From contig NC_133770.1 in NCBI RefSeq assembly GCF_003597395.2, forward strand, positions 11,914,666 through 11,978,665: 64,000 bases of DNA, written 5' to 3'. The notes below the pieces were generated by a model. That model saw nothing but the letters and a program-made list of their open reading frames with translations. It made no database searches and was not told where the DNA came from. Of this stretch, positions 45,482-56,030 are shown one piece after another (position 1 is the stretch's first letter; each line of letters opens with the position of its first letter). The stretch comes from Chelonoidis abingdonii (Eukaryota; Chordata; Testudines; Testudinidae). The position numbers and the translations under genes were made by a program.

Positions 45482-45681
45482 TGACAAAGAGTCCTGTGGC
45501 ACCTTATAGATTAACACATGTATTGGAGCATAAGCTTTCGTGGGTGAATACCACATGCTTCTGACAAAGTGGGTATTTACTCACGAAAGCTTATGCTCCG
45601 ATACGTCTGTCTATAAGGTGCCACAGGACTCTTTGTCGCTTTTTATAGATCCAGACTAACATGGCTACCCCTCTGATACAT
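45482..45681 (+). mobile_element. Snapback retroposon, left-truncated copy
   Basis: Left arm GACAAAGAGTCCTGTGGCAC...GAGCATAAGCTTTCGTGGGT, then centre, then the right arm TACTCACGAAAGCTTATGCT...GTGCCACAGGACTCTTTGTC running on to the complete end GACTAACATGGCTACCCCTC. It is flanked by AACTTTCAG at 45473-45481 and 45682-45690. The left arm lacks the last 40 or so bases that the right arm has. Confidence 0.85.
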
Positions 45682-45690
45682 AACTTTCAG

Positions 45691-46194
45691 CGAAAATACT
45701 TGCCAGTCACAGAAGAGACTCAAGTCTCTACAATCTGGTTTGGAGAAAGACTCAGACGTTCATATGCGTACCTAAACTCCCCTTTTCCTTACCTCCACTC
45801 CTCTAACCTCCCAGGCCTAACCAAAACATTCCGTCTTTCTCTGGTTCTATACTTCCTTTGTCTTAAGTTCCAACTTCCTGTCTCTTACATCCTGAAGATT
45901 CCCTATATCTTCCTGACACTAAACAGCTCCCTAAACCCCAACAGACCTCTACCTTTGTTGATATTCTATTTGGAAGATGTTCTTGGGATTGGCACTCTTT
46001 CTACAAGGGTCCAGCTAGGTGTTCTATTGACATCTCACATGCACCTGGGTTTTTCCAGACTCAAGGGCCCACAAAGATATTTTCTCTCATTATATCTGAC
46101 CCCAGGAATTCATCAACAACTTCCTTTGCTCTCTTATAGTACCTTCCGATCAAGATTCAAAAAGCACCTTACAAACAGTAATTGATCAAGCCTC
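45691..46194. other. No gene; chance long frame
   Basis: A 174-codon frame starts inside the snapback element and crosses pyrimidine-rich sequence. It shows no domain and no splice context. Confidence 0.45.
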
Positions 46195-46335
46195 GCAACA
46201 CACCTGTGAGGTAGGTGTTATTATCCCCATTTTGTAGATGAGGAAACCTAAGCACAGAGAGGTTAAGGGACTAGGCAAAAGCCATATAACTGTAGCAGAG
46301 CCAGGAATAGAAACCAGATCTACCAGCTCCTGATG
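46195..46335 (-). repeat. MIR SINE
   Basis: TTATTATCCCCATTTTGTAG, ATGAGGAAACCTAAGCACAG, AGGTTAAGGGACTAGGCAAA and GCCAGGAATAGAAACCAGAT. This is a well preserved reverse-complement MIR. Confidence 0.85.
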
Positions 46336-47147
46336 ATCATTACTTTAATGGAAGGTTTTGATCTCACAAGGTTTAAGTACAGTATCTGGCCTAGCTAACC
46401 TTACCAGACCAGCAGAGACCCAGATATGTGAAGGTAGAAGGCCTGCTAGGAACTGGAAGCAACAGAGGAGGAGGGTACATATCCAAAGACTTTTTATTAT
46501 AAAAAAAATTTCTTTTTGGTGTCCTGGCTCACATTCAGACAGGTTCATCTATCTATAGCTAGTGATATTTCCCTAGGTGTCTATATGTTTCTGTGTAATT
46601 GAATACTCTGCTGTAATTTGTCTGAATATGTGCGAATGTAAAATTAAGTTTTAATCTGAAAAGTCAGTCTGAAAAATTGTACTATTATTGATAGAAAAGT
46701 AGAAACTAAATATTAAATGACGACGAAGTGGATAACTGAAAAAATGGATATTCCTAGGGTACCATTTTGAACATAAAAAACAGACATTTTATGAGAGTTG
46801 CTCCCAAAGGCAAAGGAATAAATGATAGATACACCACTTCTCTGTTGCCTTTCCATTAGTAACTAATATTGTTGCTTTGTTTCAAATTTTTTGTTCCATT
46901 GTTCTTCTGATTGATCTGGCCCAGTTCTGCACATTTCATTTGCAACATAACCCTCACACAGTTCATTCACGAACCCCTAGCTCTGGGTTTGGTAACCTCT
47001 GGATTAACTGAAAGACTATGTTTTAACACATGCCTTTTATTTAACTGTTAGGAACAGTACCTGTCACAGATATGTGCATCTTAAATGCAGAACATTATGG
47101 CGCCTCTGTTTTTTTACAGCTGCGAAGGGGCAAAACATCTTAGACCT
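46336..47147. other. No gene seen
   Basis: No recognised exon or repeat. Confidence 0.4.
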
Positions 47148-47335
47148 TATCTACACACAAAAGTGGTATAGTTTTAACTATGTCCGAATAGTTCATGTGG
47201 TACAACACCCCTAGTGTGGCTGCAGTTACACCAGTATAAAAGTGCCTATAGTGGCATAGCTTATTCCAGCTACGTCTACACTAGAATCATTTACCTGTAC
47301 AGGATGCCAGTATACTGCACAAGCAAAGTGATCTG

Positions 47336-47590
47336 AGGCCTGGGCTACACTGAAAAGTTATATAGACATCAGTCTGTCAGGGGGTTGAAAAACCACACCC
47401 TGATGGACCTAGCTATGCTGACATAATCCCCAGTGCAGACACAGTTATGTTGATGAAAAAGGGCTTCCACCAACATAGCTAACTTTGCTCAGGGAGGTGG
47501 TGTTCCTACATCAACAGAAAAACTTCTTCTGTCAGAATAGGCTGTGTCTGCACTACATGGCTATGGTGGCACAGGTACGCCAACATAACT
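47336..47590. mobile_element. GTCTACAC-type MITE
   Basis: AGGCCTGGGCTACACTGAAA at the left. The interior has CTAGCTATGCTGACATAATC and CCAACATAGCTAACTTTGCT, then GGCTGTGTCTGCACTACATG. This matches a turtle/crocodilian MITE layout I know. The right border is uncertain. Confidence 0.5.
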
Positions 47591-47600
47591 ATACCAATTT

Positions 47601-47897
47601 AGGGCAGGTCTACACTAACGCTGATGGCCAATCTAAGCTATGCCATTTGAGTGACATTAGTTGTGTAACTCAAGGAGACGTAGTTTAGATCTACTTACCG
47701 CGGGGCCCACATTATACTATGTCAATGGGAGACGCTCTCCTGCCAACATTGCTTCCGCCTCTCGTTGAAGTGGAGTACAGAAATCGATGGGAGAGCACTC
47801 TCCCATCAATTGAGCATGTCTTCATTAGACCCACTAAACTGATGTTGCTGCATCGATTGCAGCAGCGCTGATTTAGCTCCATAGTGAAGACAAACTC
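47601..47897 (-). mobile_element. Family A MITE, inverted copy
   Basis: GGTCTACACTAACGCTGATG, CCAATCTAAGCTATGC, GATCTACTTACCGCGGGG and GTGGAGTACAGAAATCGATG parallel 11532-11837 in reverse complement. It is older and lower in CpG than its neighbour at 47901. Confidence 0.65.
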
Positions 47898-47900
47898 ATA

Positions 47901-48194
47901 GGCCACGTCTATACGACGCGCCGTATCGGCGCGTTACAATCGGTTGCTCGGGGATCGATATATCGCGTCTCATCTAGACGCGATATATCGATCCCTGAGC
48001 GCGCTTACATCGATTCCGGAACTCCACCAAAACCAACGGAGTTCCGGAATCGACATGGAGAGCCGCGCACATCGATCCCGCGCGGTGAAGACGGGTGAGT
48101 AGATCGATTTTAGATAATCGATTTCAGCTACGCTATTCTCGTAGCTGAAATTGCGTATCTAAAATCGATTTTCGCGCGTCGTGTAGACACGGCC
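47901..48194. mobile_element. CpG-rich, multi-hairpin MITE
   Basis: 294 bp with terminal inverted repeats GGCCACGTCTATACGACGCG and, read inward from the right, GGCCGTGTCTACACGACGCG (18/20). A 3-bp ATA flanks both sides (47898-47900, 48195-48197). Three internal hairpins follow: CGATATATCGCGTCT with its complement; GATTCCGGAACTCC with GGAGTTCCGGAATC; TTCAGCTACG with CGTAGCTGAA, within a larger TCGATTTTAGATA pair. Many CpG sites are intact. The 3-bp duplication and layout recall PIF/Harbinger MITEs, but the superfamily is not proven. Confidence 0.85.
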
Positions 48195-48878
48195 ATAGTC
48201 TCAGTAGCGTAGAGGTATCTCTAGTGTAAATGCAGCTGTGCTAGCATAGATGCACTTTGTCCTGATATAGTAAAACCACCACCCCCGCGTGAAACAAGCT
48301 ATATCAGTAAAAGCAAAGTGTTGCCAGTATTGCTGTATTTAGTCTAGGAGCTTCTCCTGACACAGCTATGTTGGTCAGAGATCTCCCTCTTCAAATCTCA
48401 GACTGACATAGCTATGGCTGCAGATGTTCATAATACAGATATAGTCGCCTGTACAGGAAGAGGAATAAATTCTACTGGTACAAGGACCCTTATATTGGTA
48501 TAACTGGTTTCCACACTAGGGCTTGTACCAGTATAATGAATCCGTAAATATCATATCCCCACCTACTTACACTAGTACAAAAACTGTGTGTAGTCCAGGC
48601 CATATCGCAAGTGCCTACAGTGTTAATAACCAGTTCATTGGAAAGTGTGAACTACAAAAACTAGTGGAAGAAGATAACTTCTTTCTCTAGCAGTGATTCA
48701 CGTTTGTACCTTGGTTTCCTTGGGCGGGGGCTGTGAGGGGAAGGAAGGAAAAACCAATGTCAAAGAAATCTGGGTGCAGCTTCTTTTGTCTGATCTTTGG
48801 AGAAACTTGCAAGATGCAGAATGAACCCAGCAATGGAACTCAGGTAGAAGTCGACAGCTTTACTGCTTTGTCTGAAAG

Positions 48879-48884
48879 TTTATT
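48879..48884 (-). terminator. Candidate distal MINDY4 poly(A) signal
   Basis: AATAAA on the minus strand, about 250 bases after the MINDY4 stop codon. Confidence 0.35.
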
Positions 48885-49116
48885 TTGGCAGTGGAGGTTC
48901 TGTCTACCTTCACGCATTGTGCATAAAAGGAAGTGACAGAGAATTTACGTAAATTATGTTTATGCAATGGATGAAATATCTGAAGTGCAAGGTGAAATTC
49001 TTCCCGCGTGCATGCAGTGTGTCACTCAGCTACACCATACATTGCAAAAGCAGCCAGGAGTTTTGCCCTGCTTTCTTACTGGTGAGAATAAGAGCGTGCT
49101 GTTCTAGCAGTTTCCT

Positions 49117-49122
49117 TTTATT
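49117..49122 (-). terminator. Candidate proximal MINDY4 poly(A) signal
   Basis: AATAAA on the minus strand only 9 bases after the stop codon. It would give an unusually short 3' UTR if used. Confidence 0.3.
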
Positions 49123-49131
49123 TCAGTTCAG

Positions 49132-49180
49132 TCACAAGATGGGTTCTGTGCCATTCCAGTCAATAACGGCTCCTTTCCAC
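49132..49180 (-). CDS. MINDY4: MINDY4 last coding exon
   Basis: Final 49 coding bases of MINDY4. On the minus strand the acceptor is CTCTTTCGTCTTTAG. The exon then starts with G, completing the split Lys codon AA|G from the previous exon, and reads WKGAVIDWNGTEPIL before TGA at 49134-49132. The human protein ends WKGASVNWNGSDPIL as I recall it, so length and end match. The phase agrees with the exon at 55812. The 3' UTR extends toward lower coordinates, and candidate poly(A) signals are listed separately. The preceding intron is 6.6 kb. There is no sign of damage. Confidence 0.93.
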
Positions 49181-50490
49181 CTAAAGACGAAAGAGATTGT
49201 TTTATTCTAATGGGTTATGGTGCCAATTGGAGTGGTGCTCTTCCAAAAAAAATAGCACAGGGTGTGTTTAATTGGGGCGGACCCATTAAAGTCAACCACT
49301 ACCTTTATGTATTCAACAGGAATTCACCTCTCTGGAACCATGGCTTCAATTGGAACCTATTTGCATGCTGGCTGGCACTCTCTGCAGAGGGGGCCCCAAA
49401 CCTGAATTGGCCTGGAGACTAAAACGTCTCGTATAAGATTTCTGTCCTTAATATTCAAGGGTGAGACTTTGAAAGGCATCTGAGGGAGTTAGGTACCCAA
49501 CTCCCATTAGATTTCAATGGGATTTGGAGCAGCTCCCCACTTAGACTCCTTTTCAAATTCCAGTTTACTGCCTAAATTCCAGGCTTCCTAACGTGTTTTC
49601 TGGGGATAATATTACTGGTCTTATTTAAACTTCGTTAAGGCCAAGCATCAGATGAGAAACAAAGGGGGGACACATTTGAAAACTCCCTATCTTCCCCTTC
49701 CACTGTAATTAGAGGCACACACTTAAAATCAAATAGTTGCTCCTATTATATACTGTCTTCTGCCTTAACTTCACGCCCCCCAAAAGATTTGACACATCTT
49801 TCTGGTGGTCTCTTAGTGATTTCTATAAGGGTTATCCCCTAAGCAACTACTACTGCTCTAAACTCTCAAATGCCACTAGGCAATTTGCACATTCCTAAAT
49901 AGATGGGCCTCTGAATAGGTGATTTGTATTTGTGACCCTAAGCCCAGGAAAGTACATTCTGCTGCTGCTGCAAGTGTTTATTTCTTTCAAATGCTCAATA
50001 GACACACGTCTACTGGAAAATTCTATATCTTCTCTTATCTGCCACTGCCCTGCCCTAGAAATAATGCTAAGATACATATTTAGGAGAGCATTTTCAAATG
50101 GGTCTCTACATCTGTATACATCAACATATTTATTCAGTAATTTGCAGTAGAACCCAAAGTGTGCTAGGCATTGTCAAACTTAGAGAAAGACACTGGGCTT
50201 GATCCAAACCCCATTGAAGTCAATGGGAGTCTTACTGATGACCTCATTGGGTTGAAGATCAGGCCCATGGAGAGTACAATTGGGTATTTAGATGAAGCAT
50301 TACTTGAGCTACACACAAACAGCCACTTGTACATGTAATATTTGCAAGTGCCTGTTTGGAAGCCTCTGAAAATGAGTCACCTCCAGTCTAATACATTCCA
50401 AACACCAGTTACTTTGATCTGGCTTGAAAGTCTTGTGGATTTTCGAATTGTAATCACATTGGAATCACTGCAAAAAGTTCAGAAAGAGAT

Positions 50491-50985
50491 TCACAGATTC
50501 CAAGGTCAGACGGGACCACTGTGATCATCTAGTCTGAACTGTATAACACAGGCCATAGAACTTCCTCAAAATAATTCCTAGAGGAGAGCTTTTAGAAAAA
50601 CATCCAATCTTGATTTAAAAATTGTCAGTGATGAAGAATCTACTATGACCCTTGGTAAATTGTTTACTAGTTGTTAATAGTTAATTACTGTTAAAAATAT
50701 ACATCTTATTTCCAGTCTGAATTTGTCCAGTTAGAGCTTCCAGCCATTGGATAGTGTTATATTTCTCTCTGCTAGATGGAAGAGCACATTACTAAATAGT
50801 TGTTCCCCATGTAGATACTTCTAGACTGTAATCACGTCACCCTTTAACTTTCTCTTTATTAAGCTAATTAGATTGAGCTCTTTGAGTCTACCACTGTAAG
50901 GCAGGTTTTCTAATTCTTTAATCATTCTTGTGGCTTTTCTCTGAATCCTCTCCAATTTATCAACAACCTTCCTGATGTGACCAAA
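50491..50985 (-). repeat. CR1 3' half
   Basis: CACAGATTCCAAGGTCAGAC, GATCATCTAGTCTGAACTG, TGTTCCCCATGTAGATACTT and GAATCCTCTCCAATTTATCA. Confidence 0.9.
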
Positions 50986-52860
50986 AAAGCAGTAATATGT
51001 GGCTCAGAAATATAATTCCCATCCTCTCCTGGCCTCTTTGACAATGCTACAGAGCTCAGACACATCACTATTCCATGCACGTTCTGCCTACCACATCATC
51101 CTTCCATCAGCAGGAGCTGATGGGATGATATGATACAATTGTCTGGATTGGCAAATGCCAAACCACATAGTAGAAAAAGCACTCTGGTGAATGTGCGATC
51201 AACTAAAGTACTGAAATACCATAGTTATGGCAGACACCACTCTTCCTGCTGCACATTGAGACACGTTAGTCATGTTACACTGACAATGTTTTTCTTTCTA
51301 ATTAAGTATTCAGCAAAAACAAAAGTAGAAAAAATATTCTGTGGCAAAAGTCAGGACAAGTCCTATAATGACACTGATTTTCCTTACTGATTTACAAACC
51401 ACTTCCCTTGAGCTACTGGTAGGCTGCAAAAAAAAAATCCCTTTGTTGTTCACCTCTCATAAAAGCTTGAGTTGAAGATGCTGGAATGTCAGTATTTTTC
51501 TGTTCATAAACTCACACGAAGGGCTGAACTGTCAGGTGCGGGGTAAATTCTTTCCTTATTGGCAGAATAGGCAGGGCATGGAGAGTGGCAGTTGGAGCTT
51601 CCCCCCACACTACCCTACCTCAACTCTACTCTGCAATTTTTGCTTTTGATTCAATTCTACTTTATCAGATTAACAATAACAAGAAACTCTTACTCATGCC
51701 ATTCACTTGAGGCCTCATCCAAAGCCCATTGAGGTTAATGGAAGTGTTGCCATTGACTCCAAAAGAGCCTGAACTATGCCCTTCCAGAGCATTCAGTCTA
51801 GAATAAAGTTCATAAAGCTGGTGCTGTGCTAATTATTTGGCTGTTGCCTAATGTGTGAGTAACTTGGGGCAAAATGTACTTGCAGTGCTGCTCTGCATAT
51901 GGTATTTGGTACATCCCTATTGTCCCAGTGTAGTGTGTAACTTCAAAGGACAACTGTTGTATTCTGCTACTGTATAGCCCAGGAACTGCAGAGGAAGGTA
52001 GAGGCTATGGGTTAATAAAATGTATTGCTGAATTTAGATGATAAAGTAAGATCAAAGTTTTGTCCCCTCAGGCAGAGCTGACAGATGTTTTTTCCACTGC
52101 TGAAGACAGAAAACAACTGAGGACAGGGACTATGATACAAGCGTGTTCTCCTGAAGTCTGCACGGCATCGCCAGAACCACCCAAGGACGCACATTCCAGG
52201 CATCTTTGGGTCAGAATCTAACTGCTTCCCCAGATGTCTGGAGCTGGGAGGCACAATGGAAGGGCATGTGGTTGCTCTGACTCCTTGCTTGGGAGTTTGC
52301 AGTTGGAAGCAACATCAGGAGGCAATGTTCAGACTGTGTTGCCTCCTGCTCCAAAGGCAAACTGCACTCCTCCGACCTTGTCTTCTCAGAGCAACATGGA
52401 CATTAAAATAAAATTAAAACACCTTCCCCCTGAAAATGCCCCTCAAAAGAACAAACAAAAACCGTGCACTGCACACCTATTTCTCCTCCTAGGAAGAGGA
52501 TGAGAGAACAAACCACACGTGACAGTTGTTAGTTGAAACTACCTCCTGCACTACTGGAAAGTTTTCAGTTACTACAGTGATGGGCATGATGTAAGAACCT
52601 GTATACAACAGTACAGAATAGCGAGAAAGAAAGGGAAAAATTGAGTTCTCTTGAAAATCCCTATCCAGGATTGGAGTCCTCCGCAAAACTTCTTGGTTCT
52701 GAGACTCTAGACGGGCAAACAACAAACTTCCTCCAAATCTTGCAGCCATAGCAAGAGTTTTATGGCAACAGGGATCAAGTAGGGACTAGGGATTGTTTTT
52801 GTTTAATACAAGCGATTTTTTGAAGTATTTCCTCTCCTCTGCCTATATCATATAAAATAT

Positions 52861-52892
52861 TTTTCCCCTCTCTCTCTCTCGTTTTCTCTCTG
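52861..52892. repeat. (TC)n microsatellite
   Basis: CCCTCTCTCTCTCTCTCG followed by TTTTCTCTCTG. Confidence 0.85.
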
Positions 52893-53230
52893 CAGGTATA
52901 CTCCAGTGCCTGCTTTATAATAACCTTTGTTTCCAGAACATACTTAGCATGTGGATTTTCTGTTACACATAAGAACACACAATCTTTGTTTTTCATTTTT
53001 CCTCTGTGCCTTCTGGTGATTCTAAGAAACACAGTAATCAAATGGGGGCTGGGAAAAGGAGTGTAACATGACCACCCTCTGGACTTGCTACTCATTGATT
53101 GGCTGCCTGCTGACAGGCTACAGTACAATGATTAGCAACTTATCAATAAGAACACTAGACAGACAGACAGATCAATGAGACAGCCTTTCATGCTTAGAAC
53201 TGACACAAACCAGATACGCTGATAGTGGAA

Positions 53231-53388
53231 GGGTTTCAGAAGTGGTAGCCGTGTTAGTCTGTATCAGCAAAAAGAACGAGCAGTACTTGTGGCACCATAG
53301 AATCTAAGTGGGTTTTAGCCCACGAAAGCTTATGCCCAAATAAATTTGTTAGTCTTTAAGGTGCCACAAATACTCTTGTTCTTTTTGT
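53231..53388 (-). mobile_element. Snapback retroposon, right-truncated copy
   Basis: Complete left end TTTCAGAAGTGGTAGCCGTG, arm CAGTACTTGTGGCACCATAG, loop GGGTTTTAGCCC, then return arm TTAGTCTTTAAGGTGCCACA cut at TTCTTTTTGT. Perfect 11-bp direct repeat TGATAGTGGAA at 53220-53230 and 53389-53399. Confidence 0.9.
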
Positions 53389-53599
53389 TGATAGTGGAAT
53401 TCATTTTTTATTCCACCCTCTAAAAATTAACGTAGGGAAAAGTTTAAAAAACCCACTGTATAGAATTGTGTTGCAATATGGCAATCCCCAAAAGTCAGGA
53501 AACAAAGTGATTATAACAACAAATTTAACTTTGTCTGCATTGCCCATCCTGTGTATTCTTTGGGTATAGGTTTCACATCCTAAACTGTCATTTGTTAGG

Positions 53600-54011
53600 T
53601 TTCAGAGGAGCAGCCGTGTTAGTCTGTATCCACAAAAAGAACAGGAGTACTTGTGGCACCTTAGAGACTAACACATTTATTTGAGCATAAGCTTTCATGG
53701 GCTTTTGAAGTGATAATCGAGATGACCCATAAAAGGTGTGAGGATACTTAACATGGGGAAATCTATGGGTAATCTCAATTATCACTTCAAAAGTTTTTTT
53801 TTCTCCAGTTGATGATAGCTCATCTCAGTTGATTGGCCTCTTACCATTGGTATGACTACTCCTACCTTTTCATGTTCTCTGTATGTATAAATCTCTTCTT
53901 GCTCTATGTTCTAGTCTATGCATCCGATGAAGTGGGCTGTAGCCCATGAAAGCTTATGCTCAAATAAATTTGTTAGTCTCTAAGGTGCCACAAGTACTCC
54001 TGTTCTTTTTG
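53600..54011 (-). mobile_element. Snapback retroposon, longest copy (412 bp)
   Basis: Complete left end TTTCAGAGGAGCAGCCGTG with arm AACAGGAGTACTTGTGGCAC...GAGCATAAGCTTTCATGGGC. The return arm begins GCATCCGATGAAGTGGGCTG and ends CTCCTGTTCTTTTTG. The about 230-bp middle holds a second inverted pair, TTTTGAAGTGATAATCGAGA (53703) against AATTATCACTTCAAAAG (53777). A perfect 14-bp direct repeat TGTCATTTGTTAGG lies at 53586-53599 and 54012-54025. Confidence 0.92.
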
Positions 54012-55292
54012 TGTCATTTGTTAGGCCGTGTGTTTAGCCAGGTCATGAGAATAGAGGCATCCCATACATGCAATGTAGCTGTGCCAATGTATCTGTTGTA
54101 ATGTTATGATCTGCCTTTTCTAACTTTCTGTAATGTTGACTGTGTAATATCAGCTTTGCATTGCAATAGTGTTTGACAGTTAATGTCCCAGTTTGTTTTT
54201 TAAAAGAAAACTGGGGGAGGGGAGGGGAGGTGATAACAATAGGAAATTAAAAAATTTGGAGATGTTCGTGTTGTTACAGTCTTCACCAGCGATGTGTGTA
54301 TGTTTCTTGCTTCAGAGATACCCAGTTATGGGATTTTCCAAGCTCTGCCAGTGGAGAGGATACATTTCTTAATTTAGCTAGTTACGCACATATTCCCCAT
54401 CCCCCTCCACTGACACAATTGGGAATCTTCTCATCCACTTCTGTGTGTGAACTGGATTAAGTCCTTAAATATCTGCACAACCATGACCACCACACTTACT
54501 TTTAAGTACCAAAATCTGTCCTCTGATATGTGCATGAAATTTCCATTACAGTGGGAGTTGTGCATATCTGAGGGCAGAATTTGGCCTAAGAGCTTACCTA
54601 AGAAAACAAAAACAATTTCTATTATGCATGCTCAGTCCCATTTCTTCAAACAGTCAGAACATTGTGTAAAAACATGGTCTTTTGCAATCTTGAGAAATGA
54701 CATACTCCTCATAGATGCCTGTTAAAAAGCCAGGACTGCAGTGTGTGTGTGGCGGGGCGGGGGGCAGGTTGTAGTTATCACAATAAAAGAAAGGGTGCTC
54801 AAAATTTTTTTTACCATCACCAAAGACGGAAAGGATTTTACTTGAACCTTCAATAAGAAAAAATAAATCAATAAATAAAAGCACCATCGGGCTGATCCCA
54901 AGCAGGGAATATTTTGGTTAAAAGGTTGTGAGCATGTGAAAATAGAAAATTATGATAGAAACTGTTCGGCAGCCTTACCTATAACGGCCATCACCAGGAT
55001 GACTTCTATACCATCAGCTGTCTGAGATAATGCTATTATAGCAGTATATTCGCTCTATTTATGAATAACCTTACAAATACCCTATTCTACTCCCCTGCTC
55101 ATGTTTTGTTTAAAGCATGCATATTTATCTTACAGTACTGTTTGCTCTGTTAAGCTCACAGTATTGTCTGCCATTTCCCCATTCTTGGCTAAATCCCATT
55201 CATTTTACAGTTGCTCCTGCTTCCCTGTGCTTCGAATCTGGACATTTAAAAGGACAGAAAAAAGGGCTTTTCTTCTCCTTTTCACTCCTTTT

Positions 55293-55450
55293 GCCAGAAG
55301 CTGGGAATGGACGACAGGGGATGGATCACTTGATGATGACCTCTTCTGTTCATTTCTTCTGGGGCACCTGGCATTGGCCACTGTCAGAAGACAGAACCCT
55401 GGGCTAGATGGACCTTTGATCTGACCCAGTATGGCTGTTCTTATGTTCAT
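55293..55450 (+). repeat. CR1 3' end, TTCTTATG-tail subfamily
   Basis: GCCAGAAGCTGGGAATGGAC, CTGGGCTAGATGGACCTTTG and ATCTGACCCAGTATGGCTG, ending TTCTTATGTTCATG. Confidence 0.9.
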
Positions 55451-55811
55451 GCATTTTTTGCTCTTGTAACAAATTGCTTTTGGGGGCCGAAATCTGGTCC
55501 TACGGAAGTCAAGGAGAATTACTGCAATACAGCCAGCTCTTAGTGATTTACTGATGGGTTCTTTAAGCACTGAACTGAACATCCCAGCCCATTAACGTGG
55601 TCATCAGAACATCATACAGGACTAGAACCTTATTTCTGATGTTTTGTTATCCAGCTCTGGCTCATCGAGGTCCTTTCTTTTTGTTAACCAACAACTCTGT
55701 ATAACTCAGCCGAACATGCTTATTTTATGGCAAGTCAAAACCTTATTTTGAGAAAAAAAATTGAGAACTGAAACTATCAGTGCCATAAAATTTTAGATGA
55801 GGGTTACTTAC

Positions 55812-55884
55812 TTCGTCCTTATACAGTGCTCAAGTGGAGGAATAAGGTCATTTTCTTTATCTTCAGTGTAAGGCTGAACTGTAT
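55812..55884 (-). CDS. MINDY4: MINDY4 penultimate coding exon
   Basis: 73-bp exon. The minus-strand acceptor is AAATGTCTCTGCAG. The exon starts AT, which completes Asp with the G that ends the previous exon, and reads TVQPYTEDKENDLIPPLEHC then IRT and AA of a split Lys, followed by the donor GTAAGT. It corresponds to the human stretch that ends DNDLVPPLELCIRTK, as I recall it. The E-N-D-L-I-P-P-L-E core and C-I-R-T-K are conserved. Both phases match the neighbouring exons, so the joined frame stays open. There is no open reading frame longer than the exon itself, which is why simple ORF scans miss it. Confidence 0.93.
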
Positions 55885-55917
55885 CTGCAGAGACATTTCA
55901 GATATTTATCATTACTA

Positions 55918-56030
55918 TCATGCCTGGGAGTCGACATCATGGATCAGAGCTCCACTGTGTTAGACACTGTACAAACACAGAACAAGAAGATAGTCCCTGC
56001 CCCAAAGACCTTACAATCTACATGCTAAAT
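55918..56030 (-). repeat. L2/MIR-type tail
   Basis: CATGGATCAGAGCTCCACTG, TGTTAGACACTGTACAAACA and ATAGTCCCTGCCCCAAAGAC, then TTACAATCTACATGC. Confidence 0.8.

Larger units (their letters stand above)
47148..48603. mobile_element. Composite MITE nest
   Basis: Outer ends GACCTTATCTACACACAAAA and, read inward from the right, GGCCTGGACTACACACAGTT form an imperfect inverted pair. Several other inverted-repeat elements lie between them (47336-47590, 47601-47897, 47901-48194). Remaining segments such as 48195-48480 (CTCTAGTGTAAATGCAGCTG, ACACAGCTATGTTGGTCAG) look like fragments of the same GTCTACAC-end group. No coding sequence. The nest starts 276 bp downstream of the distal MINDY4 poly(A) signal. 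Confidence 0.55.
49181..55811 (-). other. MINDY4 intron
   Basis: No further exon seen. It contains the CR1 at 50491, two snapback elements (53231, 53600), a TC-rich microsatellite (52861-52890) and a CR1 tail at 55293. Old GAAGTCAATGGGA-type repeats lie at 49490-49560, 50200-50265 and 51715-51780. Confidence 0.8.

Noticed and set aside
45661..46185. 174-codon open frame on the + strand
   Set aside because: Starts within a snapback element and continues through pyrimidine-rich sequence; no similarity to any family I know.
53231..54011. Classification of the inverted-arm elements as hAT or Harbinger MITEs
   Set aside because: Target duplications of 11 and 14 bp and one-sided truncation do not fit those transposases.
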